A stretch of DNA of 64,000 nucleotides from Candidatus Sulfurimonas marisnigri (GCF_015265475.1 NZ_CP054493.1:1550001-1614000), one strand, 5' to 3'. Shown: positions 6,966 to 15,006, counted from the first letter of the stretch. Numbers and translations: made by a program. The notes: a model not told the origin generated them from the sequence alone.

Positions 6966-8876
6966 TCATTCATGATTACTTTGAATATCATAAGGCAATT
7001 CAATTTTAAAACATGCCCCATCATCTTTATTATAAACGCTAAGTTTTCCTAAAAGATGCTTTTCAATAATCATTTTACTCATATATAATCCAAGGCCCGT
7101 TCCATTTTTTTCATTTTTTGTTGAAAAATATGGGTCAAATATCTTATCAATTATATCTTCGTGTATACCACCACCATTGTCACTAACTGTGATAATAGCA
7201 CTCTCATCATTGCTTTGCTCACATCTGATTACTATGCTAGCATCGATGGTTTTTTTCTCCACTAAAATATCTTTAGCATTATTGATTATATTAATAAACA
7301 CTTGCATGAGCTCTCTTGGATATATATTTATCTCTTTATCTTCTTTTGGTTTCTTCATTTTTAGAGTTATATTATTGGACTCTAAAGATTTGCCTATTAC
7401 TGAAAGGGCACTTTGTATAACAGTGTTTATTTTGGTTCTTTGTTTAATCTTATCTGGCTTAAAAAAGTCTCTGAAGTCATCAATTGTTTTAGATAATTCT
7501 TGGGTGCTGGTATTTATTTTATTTGCTATTTCTTTTAATTCAATTACATTTAGGCTATCTAGGTCAATATCAGCTAAGATACTGTTAGACAGCATTGATA
7601 TTGTTGATATGGGCTGTCTCCATTGGTGTGCTATCATACTTATCATCTCACCCATTGCAGCATTTCGGGATTGGACAAGAATCAAGTCATCTTTCTTTTT
7701 TGCATCTGTAATATCGTGAATATACCCATGCCATATTGTGCTACCATCTTCAAGTTTTTCAGGTTTAGAGAATCCTTGAAGCCAACGCACGCCTTTTTTT
7801 GGTAAATCTACTCTATATTTTAGATTCCAATCTTTCATACTCCGCGCGGAATCTTGAATTGTGCTTACTATCATCTCTAAATCATCTGGATGTAAAACAT
7901 TAAATGCTGGCTGTGCGTCTTCGACTAGGTCTTTAGGTTCAGCTTCATATATGTCTTTTATTCCACTGCTAGCATAAGGAAAGCTTGCATGCCCATCTGC
8001 GTCAAGTTTATATTGGTACACGGTTCCCGGTATATTTTCAGTTAGTTTTCTTAACATAGTATGACTATTTGTAAGCTCGATTTTCTGCTGTATACTTTGG
8101 GTAACATCACGTGCTATTCCGTAAAGACCGATGAGTGTTCCGTCCTTATCATTAACGGGGTACTTTCGGTTGTCTACCCAACCACGTATTCCATCTTTTG
8201 AAAGTGTTTCTTGGATTTCATGAGCAATAGAAATACCAGCAAAAACTTGTTTTTCAAGATTGTAGTAAATATCGGCTAATTCTTCAGGAAAGACATCATA
8301 GTCTGTCTGTCCAAGCAAATCAGTCCAATGTTCAGCTGGATCGCAAAGTGAAACGAGGGATTGACTAGCTCCCGTAAATACATGATTACGGTCTTTGAAA
8401 TAGATATAATCGTCAGTATTTTCCATTATTGCAGCAAAGTTGACCATCTCTGAGGAGTCTGCCATTGTTCTTTGCAAACTTTTTGAGTCTTGTAGCGTTA
8501 CATCTAGCACTACGGTATCGGTAGCGATTTCTTTATTATATAGCATCTTAATACAACGGACACGTCCATTTGCTTGTCGGAGGCGGATATTAAACACACC
8601 TTCACTCAAGTCTTCGGTAGAGAATAGTATTTCGGCGATCTCAAGGTCATCTAAATGAAACTGCTCTTTTAAGGATACTTGTCCAGTGAGATAATCTTGC
8701 ACTGTGTAACCAAGTAATCTTTCAATAGTATCGTCGATTGATAATACTAGTATGGATTCATTGCTTAATGACAATTTGAGGCTGACCTCAAGTATTGATT
8801 TTTGATTTAACAATTTTTCCCCTAAATGAGTTACTAATTTAGATTTTATATTTTGAATGATAATCTTATATAACAT
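6966..8876 (-). CDS. Soluble multi-PAS sensor histidine kinase
   Basis: A 636-residue kinase with no membrane segment, so it senses a cytoplasmic signal. About three PAS domains occupy residues 30-395; the middle one carries DRNHVFTGAS and a PAC-like GIARDVT. The phosphoacceptor is His417 in IAHQWRQP, the HWRQP-type box common in Campylobacterota. An ATPase domain follows with INNAKD (N box), DNGGG (G1) and GTGLGLYMSK (G2). No response regulator lies next to it. It stands between the AbiEii operon and rpoN and is bounded by copies of a short repeat. The start has no good ribosome binding site, so an internal start is possible. Confidence 0.88.
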   Translation of the reverse strand: MLYKIIIQNIKSKLVTHLGEKLLNQKSILEVSLKLSLSNESILVLSIDDTIERLLGYTVQDYLTGQVSLKEQFHLDDLEIAEILFSTEDLSEGVFNIRLRQANGRVRCIKMLYNKEIATDTVVLDVTLQDSKSLQRTMADSSEMVNFAAIMENTDDYIYFKDRNHVFTGASQSLVSLCDPAEHWTDLLGQTDYDVFPEELADIYYNLEKQVFAGISIAHEIQETLSKDGIRGWVDNRKYPVNDKDGTLIGLYGIARDVTQSIQQKIELTNSHTMLRKLTENIPGTVYQYKLDADGHASFPYASSGIKDIYEAEPKDLVEDAQPAFNVLHPDDLEMIVSTIQDSARSMKDWNLKYRVDLPKKGVRWLQGFSKPEKLEDGSTIWHGYIHDITDAKKKDDLILVQSRNAAMGEMISMIAHQWRQPISTISMLSNSILADIDLDSLNVIELKEIANKINTSTQELSKTIDDFRDFFKPDKIKQRTKINTVIQSALSVIGKSLESNNITLKMKKPKEDKEINIYPRELMQVFINIINNAKDILVEKKTIDASIVIRCEQSNDESAIITVSDNGGGIHEDIIDKIFDPYFSTKNEKNGTGLGLYMSKMIIEKHLLGKLSVYNKDDGACFKIELPYDIQSNHE

Positions 8877-8930
8877 TTTAACATTTTTGACTTAATTAAA
8901 AAATGGATGCTTATATTGCTAATTTTTATA

Positions 8931-8955
8931 CCTCATAAACTCTTATATTTGGAAC
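8931..8955 (+). repeat. Short intergenic repeat B, copy 2
   Basis: This 25-base copy differs at one position from that at 5439-5463. It is followed by GGAACACG and, 20 bases further on, CGTGTTCC, a perfect 8-base inverted repeat. Another GTTCC/GGAAC pair lies just downstream. Confidence 0.6.
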
Positions 8956-9058
8956 ACGAAGCACTCATATTAGTTTTCCGTGTTCCATAAAGTGTTTAAA
9001 AAGTAAAAACTGCAAAGTTCCACAAATCTTAAGGGATTATGGAACATATCATAGTCTT

Positions 9059-9117
9059 TGAAGATTTGCCTTTTCCGCTTCGAGAGCTGCTTCGGTAGAC
9101 TTTGCTACATGTATAAA
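9059..9117 (-). pseudogene. Protein-like in-frame extension after the rpoN stop
   Basis: After the rpoN TAG the same frame continues as FIHVAKSTEAALEAEKANL and QRL before a TGA. The Ala/Glu/Lys-rich helix-like composition is unlike random AT-rich spacer. It may be the tail of a lost gene or, less likely, a former longer rpoN C-terminus. No family could be assigned. Confidence 0.25.
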
Positions 9118-10356
9118 CTAATCTCTAACCTTATAAATCTTCTTTCTCTCTTTAGAAGATGGAACATTTAGAAGTTTTCTGTACTTTGTTATGGTGCGTC
9201 TTACCATCTGCATGTTGTATCTCTGCATAACCATGTCAACTAAGTCTTGGTCAGTTAGTGGCTCTTCATGGTTCTCATTTTCTATAAGGTTTTGTAGATA
9301 GTTTTTAATCTCCGCTGATGATAAGTTTTTGCTTACTGCATTTGTAAAAAATGACTTGAGTGAAAACATTCCTCGCTCACACTTTATGTACTTGTTTGAA
9401 ACTGCTCTGCTTATGGTCGACTCTTCAAAACCTATCTCATCTGCAACTTGAGCCATTGTCATTGGTTTAAGCTCGCTTCCGACAAAAAAGCCCATCTGTT
9501 TTTCCACTATAATCAGCACGAGTTTGTAAAGAGTTGATTTTCGAAGCTCCAGCAGGTTAACCAAGTCTCTAGCCTCTTTTAGTTTATCTTTTAACTCACT
9601 GTTTTTAGTTTTAAAAGGGTCTTTAATGATTATATCTGGATAATAACTCTGATTTATTTTGACTGATATATCATCCCCTACATCAACAAAAAAATCTGGA
9701 ACTATATATGTAGAATCCTCTTGAAAGTCAATCGCAGGAGGATATTTGAACCTTTTTACAATCTCTGTAGCTTCTAAAAACCTATGATGTTTATGATACT
9801 TATCTATTTGTTTTAAATTTTGGATTATTTTTTGAACAAACAGATTTAACTCATCATCTATAAAAAGCTGTGAGAGTTGAAACTTAAATGATTCAATCAT
9901 ATCTAAAGAGCCTATCCCACTTGGTTCAAGATAAGAAAACCTTTGTCTGACACTCTCTACAAACTGATTTGTTGTGTTACATGTAATAGCTATTTGTTCT
10001 ATATCACCTTCGAAATACCCATCACTGTTTATATTTTGAAGTATTTCATGAGCCACTTTTTGTGAAGAAGGAGTCGGAAACAGTGGAGCATCAATTTGAT
10101 TTAAAACAGTATCGTATAAAGACTCTTTATATAAACTCATATTCTCAATAAAACTACTTTTATTATCAAATGTTGATAAACTGGAGTAATTTGATTCAAA
10201 AGATGATTTATATTCCAAAAATGGATTATCAAAGCTATGCTCTTTAAAGATTGTTTCCAAATCTTGAACCTGTGCTTGCAACAGTGGCAACCAAAGTTTT
10301 AGTGACAGTTGTAGTGATTGTTTTTGTGTTGTAAATAAATTAAATGTACTTGACAT
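9118..10356 (-). CDS. rpoN: RNA polymerase sigma-54 factor
   Basis: Sigma-54 directs RNA polymerase to -24/-12 promoters, which then need an ATP-dependent activator; typical targets are nif, flagellar and nitrogen genes. The start chosen is MSSTFNLFTTQ; an upstream in-frame start would add 14 atypical residues. The N-terminal activator-contact region is rich in Gln and Leu (QKQSLQLSLKLWLPLLQAQ). The core-binding region follows, then a helix-turn-helix (ADEIGFEESTISRAV). The RpoN box is VRRTITKYR near the C-terminus, close to the consensus ARRTVAKYR. At 412 residues the length fits the shorter Campylobacterota proteins. It is the last gene of the nif-related run, so nitrogen-fixing conditions may raise sigma-54 levels. 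Confidence 0.93.
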   Translation of the reverse strand: MSSTFNLFTTQKQSLQLSLKLWLPLLQAQVQDLETIFKEHSFDNPFLEYKSSFESNYSSLSTFDNKSSFIENMSLYKESLYDTVLNQIDAPLFPTPSSQKVAHEILQNINSDGYFEGDIEQIAITCNTTNQFVESVRQRFSYLEPSGIGSLDMIESFKFQLSQLFIDDELNLFVQKIIQNLKQIDKYHKHHRFLEATEIVKRFKYPPAIDFQEDSTYIVPDFFVDVGDDISVKINQSYYPDIIIKDPFKTKNSELKDKLKEARDLVNLLELRKSTLYKLVLIIVEKQMGFFVGSELKPMTMAQVADEIGFEESTISRAVSNKYIKCERGMFSLKSFFTNAVSKNLSSAEIKNYLQNLIENENHEEPLTDQDLVDMVMQRYNMQMVRRTITKYRKLLNVPSSKERKKIYKVRD

Positions 10357-10422
10357 AAGAATATTATACTCAAACCATAAGAGGCTTGAGCAGCTCAATT
10401 GTGCATATATTATGCAGTTTCA

Positions 10423-10719
10423 TTAGTATTTTAGTCTAACTAAACCATTAGGTTTTTCGATTTTCATTTGACATGCAAGTCTGGAGTTTGGCGTACATGT
10501 ACCAGAACAAATCTCTTTGAGCACTTTTACTTCTTTTTCTGTTTTATCAGATAAAAATTCCATTCCGGATACAACTTCAACTACACATGTACCACACTCA
10601 CCGTCACGGCACCCAAAAGGAAGTGCAGAACCACTTGCCTCAACGATTTCTTGGATAGTACTACCCTCTTTTACATTGATTGCTAAAAAATCATTTACTA
10701 TTTCTACTCTTGTTGTCAT
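10423..10719 (-). CDS. [2Fe-2S] ferredoxin (nif-associated)
   Basis: A 98-residue plant-type [2Fe-2S] ferredoxin. The cluster loop is CRDGECGTC (C-x4-C-x2-C), with the fourth Cys in RLACQ near the C-terminus. A short insertion between them carries two further Cys (ICSGTC). It is an electron carrier in the cytoplasm and, from its position with nif genes, is likely to serve nitrogenase or its cofactor assembly. AAGGAAAAAAG immediately upstream of the ATG supports the start. A second ferredoxin of the same family lies just upstream, separated by a short GC-richer spacer with hairpin potential. Confidence 0.88.
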   Translation of the reverse strand: MTTRVEIVNDFLAINVKEGSTIQEIVEASGSALPFGCRDGECGTCVVEVVSGMEFLSDKTEKEVKVLKEICSGTCTPNSRLACQMKIEKPNGLVRLKY

Positions 10720-10732
10720 CTTTTTTCCTTAA

Positions 10733-10800
10733 TTTTATTTCGCTCACGCTTGGTTTGACTCGGCGTCAAGCCCACGCACCTTAGTGCTTTTTAATTCTTA
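10733..10800 (-). repeat. Structured GC-richer spacer between two ferredoxin genes
   Basis: Read on the minus strand, TTGAC-GCCGA-GTCAA forms a 5-base stem. The wider spacer carries GCTTG and CAAGC arms. A 16-base part (10767-10782) recurs with two mismatches at 38956-38971. It could fold in the mRNA and set the ratio between the two ferredoxins, or be a dispersed intergenic repeat. Confidence 0.4.
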
Positions 10801-11142
10801 TTATAGAAATGGTTTAATAATTACGTCGCCCTTAACTAATGTTTGACATGCTAGTCTAACCTTAGGACTGATTGTAAACTGCTGGCAATACTCAGCATCT
10901 TTAGAGTTCATTACACCCATTTCGATTAACTTATTAAGCTCCAAATCATCTATATAGTTTGTAGGCTCTTCATCCTCAATATTTTCATATTTGATTAAAC
11001 AATTTCCACACTCACCATCTTGACACTCAAAGTTAATTGCAATACCATTCTCTTTAGCCAATCTTATAATCGGCTCACCTTTAGGTGCATGATAAAGACC
11101 GTCTTTATCTTTGCTAAAACCTATAAAAATCACTTTTGCCAT
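10801..11142 (-). CDS. [2Fe-2S] ferredoxin (nif-associated, FdxB-like)
   Basis: A 113-residue ferredoxin with the cluster loop CQDGECGNC and a fourth Cys in RLACQT. Between them is an extended segment of about 45 residues (NIEDEEPTNYIDDLELNKL), as in ferredoxins found beside nifX and nifN. It is probably a cytoplasmic one-electron carrier for FeMo-cofactor assembly or nitrogenase reduction. An AAGGAT ribosome binding site precedes the ATG. It follows nifZ by about 25 bases and is clearly part of the same transcript. Confidence 0.88.
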   Translation of the reverse strand: MAKVIFIGFSKDKDGLYHAPKGEPIIRLAKENGIAINFECQDGECGNCLIKYENIEDEEPTNYIDDLELNKLIEMGVMNSKDAEYCQQFTISPKVRLACQTLVKGDVIIKPFL

Positions 11143-11167
11143 CTTTTTATCCTTTTTTTTAAGATTG

Positions 11168-11551
11168 CTATTTATTTAATTTAGCCATTTTTTCTCTATG
11201 AGCTTTCATAGCTTCTTGTTCTAGTATGTCTTCGCTAACATAACCATCTTCTATTAGTTTTAGCTCATGCTCTCTACAACCAATAATATCTACTTCCATT
11301 TCTGTACCAAAAAAATGCACTTCATAAACTCTTATTACTTGTAAAAACTCACCCATATCTTTTATGTAACCTATGCTGCCCTTTGGCATCATTAAGCTAC
11401 CTATCTTTGCATGTGGGTATGTTCCATCATTTACAATATCTTCTAAAAGTTCTACTTTTTGTCCAATAGCGTATTTAGCTTCCTCGGCATCTTTTCCAGA
11501 ACGACTAGCTGTTACACTATCGTGTAGTTTGACATTTGGATCAACAACCAC
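11168..11551 (-). CDS. nifZ: NifZ family protein
   Basis: NifZ assists P-cluster maturation in the nitrogenase MoFe protein. The conserved core is visible from about residue 27: YAIGQKVELLEDIVNDGTYP, then KIGSLMMPKGSIGYIKDMG, then VYEVHFFG and GCREHEL. I placed the start at a GTG preceded by AGGA seven bases upstream, which overlaps the end of nifW. An upstream in-frame GTG at 11590 would add 13 residues and a longer overlap. The residues before the core are not conserved family sequence, so the exact start is uncertain. The gene follows nifW, a common pairing in nif clusters. Confidence 0.88.
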   Translation of the reverse strand: MVVDPNVKLHDSVTASRSGKDAEEAKYAIGQKVELLEDIVNDGTYPHAKIGSLMMPKGSIGYIKDMGEFLQVIRVYEVHFFGTEMEVDIIGCREHELKLIEDGYVSEDILEQEAMKAHREKMAKLNK

Positions 11552-11882
11552 AACTGTTTCCTGGTTGTGGTGTACAAGCCATACATCCACTTAGTTTTCC
11601 ATCTTTAAACATACCCCAAATATCAGCTGCACTCGGAGCATAGCCGTTTGTAAATCTTCCATATACCTTAATAAGTGAATACTTTAAAAAATCAAGCAGT
11701 TGTTCTTCTTGCTCGGCAAGATTTGAAAACCCTGTTTTAATTAAAGTGCCATACTCTTTTAGTATATGAAACCTCTTAACGTCTATAAGACCTGAGTCAT
11801 ATTCTAAATCAAAAAAATCAAAATAATCTTCCGCATCAGTTAGTTCATAAAACTCATCTAATGACTTTGTATCAGTATTCAT
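11541..11882 (-). CDS. nifW: NifW, nitrogenase stabilising/protective protein
   Basis: A 113-residue NifW. The family pattern runs from residue 8: EFYELTDAEDYFDFFDLEYD, followed by VDVKRFHILKEYG. NifW associates with the MoFe protein and is thought to protect or help mature it. The C-terminus is unusual: it ends CMACTPQPGNSCGC, a four-Cys tail not typical of NifW as I know it, which could bind metal or be redox-active. The 3' end overlaps the probable start of nifZ. Confidence 0.88.
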   Translation of the reverse strand: MNTDTKSLDEFYELTDAEDYFDFFDLEYDSGLIDVKRFHILKEYGTLIKTGFSNLAEQEEQLLDFLKYSLIKVYGRFTNGYAPSAADIWGMFKDGKLSGCMACTPQPGNSCGC

Positions 11883-11893
11883 AAATCATTCCT

Positions 11894-12295
11894 TTAACTA
11901 CATGGTGTGTCAATATTGGTTGTTAAACCACATTGCACATTCTTAATTTTCTTATTTACTTGAGTAGTTAGAGCATCTACATCTTTTTCGCCAGTACGAA
12001 TTCTCTCAACACCGCCAACTTCAACCCACCACATTTTTCCAGCACCTCTACCTAAATCTTGGCTGTTACTTCTGATACACTCCATGGCTATTTCCCTATG
12101 ATTAGTATCAGATATAACAATCTCAAGCTTAACTTTAGCGAGTAAATCAGTTGGTATATTGTCGGCTTCTTTTAGCCCAAAAGAACCTTTACCGATTACA
12201 TAACTAACAGTGATCCCTTCTATATCATTGGAAAACAAGTCTTCAAGTACACTTTTTAAGTCATCTTGATTTATTACTGCTGTTACCATATACAT
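11894..12295 (-). CDS. PII-family nitrogen regulator with short T-loop
   Basis: A 133-residue member of the PII (GlnB/GlnK) superfamily, trimeric sensors of ATP/ADP and 2-oxoglutarate. Family features include the KVKLEIVISD strand, the Gly-rich B-loop (GRGAGKMWWVEV) and the C-loop ERIRTGE. The T-loop segment between GKG and KVKLEI is about six residues shorter than in GlnB and lacks the Tyr that is uridylylated in proteobacteria. It should therefore not be controlled by GlnD in the usual way. An AGGAG ribosome binding site overlaps the flavodoxin stop. Its place in the nif operon suggests a nitrogenase-specific regulator, comparable in role to NifI proteins, though it need not be orthologous to them. 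Confidence 0.82.
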   Translation of the reverse strand: MYMVTAVINQDDLKSVLEDLFSNDIEGITVSYVIGKGSFGLKEADNIPTDLLAKVKLEIVISDTNHREIAMECIRSNSQDLGRGAGKMWWVEVGGVERIRTGEKDVDALTTQVNKKIKNVQCGLTTNIDTPCS

Positions 12296-12296
12296 T

Positions 12297-12821
12297 TTAA
12301 TCTCCTAGTTCCGATTTTAAGATACCAACCCATTGCTCAATCCTTTGTGTTGTTTTCTCAGACTCGTTGTGCTCATCAATTGCTAGTCCACATAACTTGT
12401 CATCCATCTCAGCAAGTGAAAACTCATAGTTATAACTATCTTTTGGCATAAAGCCAATTGCTTTTGCACCAGCACCTGTAAATGTTTTGTGAAGCTTTCC
12501 TATGGCAGAACAAAAATGTTCTCCATGCTTTATGCAGTCTCCTGCTCCAAAAAATGCAACTCTCTTTGAGCTAAAGTCTATACTCTCATCTTCTATCTCT
12601 AAAATAGGATCAACCCAACTAAAGTGCAAATCACCCTGTCCCCAAGTTGAACTTCCTAAAAATAAAACATCATATGCAAGTAGCTGTTCCTCAACATCAT
12701 CAAAATCTTCCTCCATGTTAATAACATCATCTTCTTCAATTTCAAATGCTTCAATCAAAGCATTCGCAACCTTCATACTTGTTCCACCTGCTGTACCTAC
12801 AAAAATTCCAATTTTACTCAT
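12297..12821 (-). CDS. nifF: Flavodoxin (NifF-like)
   Basis: A 174-residue long-chain flavodoxin. The FMN phosphate loop is GTAGGTSMKVA at residues 9-19, which keeps the Gly and Thr/Ser pattern of the family. The isoalloxazine-stacking loops are SSTWGQGDL (Trp) and GAGDCIKHGEHFC (Tyr of the usual motif replaced by His/Phe). It carries electrons as FMN semiquinone/hydroquinone in the cytoplasm. With nifN, nifX and nifW alongside it is the likely physiological donor to the nitrogenase Fe protein, the role known for NifF. A housekeeping flavodoxin is the alternative, but the operon context makes the nif role more likely. Confidence 0.85.
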   Translation of the reverse strand: MSKIGIFVGTAGGTSMKVANALIEAFEIEEDDVINMEEDFDDVEEQLLAYDVLFLGSSTWGQGDLHFSWVDPILEIEDESIDFSSKRVAFFGAGDCIKHGEHFCSAIGKLHKTFTGAGAKAIGFMPKDSYNYEFSLAEMDDKLCGLAIDEHNESEKTTQRIEQWVGILKSELGD

Positions 12822-12832
12822 ATAAATCCTCC

Positions 12833-13255
12833 TTATTTTTTATATTCTTCATAAATTTCCATAACACTCTTGAGCATCTTTTCGCCCTCTTCTTCTAACT
12901 TTTCATATGTGCGAAATGAGTGTCTGTGTGCATCTTTAAAAAATTTGTTTACAATTACTATCTTGTCTGCAATAACAACTACTCTACCAAATCCCTCATG
13001 GCTCATCTCCATCACAACTGAACACATAATTCCTGTCTTTGTTTCAAAAGCTAATGCAATCGACTGATAAATAAGTCTAATATCTTGAATCTGCATCTCA
13101 TCAATATCTGCAATAACTGGGATATTTTTCAAATCCTCTTTAGTTTTTACATACTTCTCTTTTAAAATATCCTCATCAGTTCTATTAGTCCATGTACCAA
13201 ATTGGTCAAGTGCTCTTACTTGACCAACAAGCGTGCTTATAAATAACTCTTTCAT
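12833..13255 (-). CDS. NifX-associated nitrogen fixation protein (DUF269)
   Basis: A 140-residue protein of the NifX-associated family (DUF269). Recognisable parts are LVGQVRALDQFGTW near the N-terminus, the polar block KEKYVKTKEDLKNIP, and VIVNKFFKDAHRHSF in the second half. Its biochemical role is not established; it is found next to nifX in most nif clusters and is tied to FeMo-cofactor assembly by that association. Its start overlaps the nifX stop (ATGA type), so the two are translationally coupled. Confidence 0.88.
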   Translation of the reverse strand: MKELFISTLVGQVRALDQFGTWTNRTDEDILKEKYVKTKEDLKNIPVIADIDEMQIQDIRLIYQSIALAFETKTGIMCSVVMEMSHEGFGRVVVIADKIVIVNKFFKDAHRHSFRTYEKLEEEGEKMLKSVMEIYEEYKK

Positions 13256-13653
13256 TATTTACTCTTTTTTTCTATGATTTTTTTAATAAATGGAGGCGGG
13301 TTTTCATTCAACATATTTACAAGTTTATTTAGCTCTTCATCAATAGAGATAATCTCTTTGTACTTAATAGGAAAAATCCCTTTTCTGATTACTTTAGCAG
13401 CCGCAGTTGGACCAATATTTAAAAAATAAACTATGTCACATCCGTTCAGTAAAGCAACAGTTGCATCTGTATCTTTGGTTGTTATTTTAATAATTGTAGA
13501 TATATCAAATCCATCACTATTGATGTCATATATATTAAACTGTTTCGTACTGCCAAAGTGTGCATCGATATGCTCATTGTCATTTGTAGCAAAAGCCACT
13601 TTGATACTACCAAGGCTGTCGCTATTTGAAGTTACTTTTATAGTTGAATTCAT
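13255..13653 (-). CDS. nifX: NifX, FeMo-cofactor precursor carrier
   Basis: A 132-residue protein of the NifX/NifB C-terminal (dinitrogenase iron-molybdenum cofactor binding) family. The diagnostic segment is KVAFATNDNEHIDAHFG near residue 18, followed by STKQFNIYDI, then a Rossmann-like half ending in GPTAAAKVIRKGIFPI. NifX binds NifB-co and the VK cluster and passes them to NifEN. A GGAGAG ribosome binding site precedes the ATG, and the gene follows nifN closely. Confidence 0.9.
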   Translation of the reverse strand: MNSTIKVTSNSDSLGSIKVAFATNDNEHIDAHFGSTKQFNIYDINSDGFDISTIIKITTKDTDATVALLNGCDIVYFLNIGPTAAAKVIRKGIFPIKYKEIISIDEELNKLVNMLNENPPPFIKKIIEKKSK

Positions 13654-13698
13654 TTTACTCTCCGTATCTTTTATAAATATACATTCATAAAGTGTTCC

Positions 13699-14958
13699 CT
13701 AGAGAGAATTTATAGTGTTTGCTACCTCAAACAACATGTAACAACTCCCCTCATAAAGAGTGTCATTTACAAGTTGATTGCCAACAGTCTCGTAGTTTGG
13801 GTATCCTCTAAGGAGTAAGGCTTTTTTATGTTTATGTGCAATTCTTTCACCGTGAAAATTACTTATTAACAAATCTGCTTCTTGTAACTCTTTTTCAACA
13901 TCTTCAAAATCACCAACAATAATATTTTCACAACCTAGTTCATCTAAAGCAGTTGTCTTTGTCGGAATCACAATAGCTTTTATATTCGCGCCAGCTTCTT
14001 TTATGGTAGTTGCTATAGACAAAACTTGGTCTGCTTCAAGTGCTAAAACTACATCTGTACCACCTAGTGCAAAATGAGTATCTAAAAGAGCATCTTGAAG
14101 TCTTTTTCTCCATCTGACAACACTTGGTTTTGGTTTTGATATATGTTTAAAATCCATCAAAGCCTTGTAAAACTTATCTACATGTAGAAGTCCGCTCAAA
14201 GTATTAAAATGAAGATGTGTAGATTTAGGATTTTTCTCTATAAACTTTTCACCAGCCTTGTTTACAGAGTCACCTACAGTTATAACCAAAGCACTGTCTC
14301 CAAGATTTTTTATCTCTTCAACACTAATTCCGCCACTGCTAAGCGCTCCTTGTTTTACTCCTAAATGACCATCAAGCGATTCACTTAAATCTGGCAAAGC
14401 AAAAGTCTCTAAGCCAAAACTGGAGATTTCATCTTTAATCTTCTCTACTTCTATTGGTGTCAAGTTTACATTTGGGATTAAAAGAGCTTTTTGCATATCT
14501 ATTTCATTTTTAGGCTCTACAAGTTGCTCTATAATTGCCTCTATTGATTTAGCAAAACCGCTCTCTAAACCACCCTCAAAATCAGGTGTATGCACATACG
14601 ACATAAGTTGTGTCTCTTTTAACAAAAATGTAGCACCCTTGATATCGTCACCTTTAGTCTCCGTCATACCGGTTGTAAAAAGGCCAACCAAATCAGGTTT
14701 AACTTTTTTTGTTATGTTCTCTACAGCTTCACTGATAGAATAATCCCCTCCATCAATTACAGCAGTTATATCATTCACTGCTGTTGTTTGTACAGCTATT
14801 GGATCGCTAAAATGGCGCGTAAAAAAAACTTTGCTAAAAGAGGCACACCCTTGAGCACCATGCATCAAAGGCATACAATTTTTTACGCCTAAAAAGCACA
14901 AAAGTGCTCCCATGGGTTGTGATAGTTTTATTGGATTAATCTGTAGTGGTTTGTTCAT
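13699..14958 (-). CDS. nifN: NifN, FeMo-cofactor scaffold subunit
   Basis: A 419-residue NifN, partner of NifE in the cofactor scaffold. The N-terminus matches the family closely: INPIKLSQPMGALLCFLGVK, then CMPLMHGAQGC with the P-cluster-like Cys ligands, then VFFTRHFSDPI and QTTAVNDITAV. TTGMTETKGDD, which distinguishes NifN from NifK, follows. The C-terminal third is less conserved, as usual. AGGAA lies seven bases from the ATG. It heads the nif run that ends with rpoN. NifE is encoded far off on the opposite strand, which is not the usual adjacent nifEN arrangement. Confidence 0.92.
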   Translation of the reverse strand: MNKPLQINPIKLSQPMGALLCFLGVKNCMPLMHGAQGCASFSKVFFTRHFSDPIAVQTTAVNDITAVIDGGDYSISEAVENITKKVKPDLVGLFTTGMTETKGDDIKGATFLLKETQLMSYVHTPDFEGGLESGFAKSIEAIIEQLVEPKNEIDMQKALLIPNVNLTPIEVEKIKDEISSFGLETFALPDLSESLDGHLGVKQGALSSGGISVEEIKNLGDSALVITVGDSVNKAGEKFIEKNPKSTHLHFNTLSGLLHVDKFYKALMDFKHISKPKPSVVRWRKRLQDALLDTHFALGGTDVVLALEADQVLSIATTIKEAGANIKAIVIPTKTTALDELGCENIIVGDFEDVEKELQEADLLISNFHGERIAHKHKKALLLRGYPNYETVGNQLVNDTLYEGSCYMLFEVANTINSL

Positions 14959-14980
14959 GATAAATTCCTATTATAGAATA

Positions 14981-15006
14981 TACATGTACATTTTTTGTTC
15001 CATTAA
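14981..15006 (-). promoter_or_regulatory. Possible nifN promoter region
   Basis: On the minus strand a TATAAT-like hexamer lies about 15 bases before the nifN start. Further upstream TGGAACAAAAAATGTA has the spacing of a sigma-54 -24/-12 element but with a poor -12 half (TGT instead of TGC). A TACATGTA palindrome overlaps the same stretch. No firm choice can be made between a sigma-70 and a degenerate sigma-54 promoter. Confidence 0.25.

Noticed and set aside
7177-7719. A 180-codon open frame on the + strand inside the PAS kinase gene
   Set aside because: It is the antisense of the HisKA and ATPase domains. The composition (Leu, Ser, Ile, Phe) is that expected of a shadow frame in AT-rich DNA.
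2398-9053. Integron-like attC sites between accessory genes
   Set aside because: The repeated motifs lack the GTTRRRY and RYYYAAC core sites, the genes point in different directions, and no integrase is present.
10399-10422. A longer rpoN beginning at MSCSSLLWFEY
   Set aside because: The extra 14 residues do not match the sigma-54 N-terminus, which begins cleanly at MSSTFNLFTTQ.
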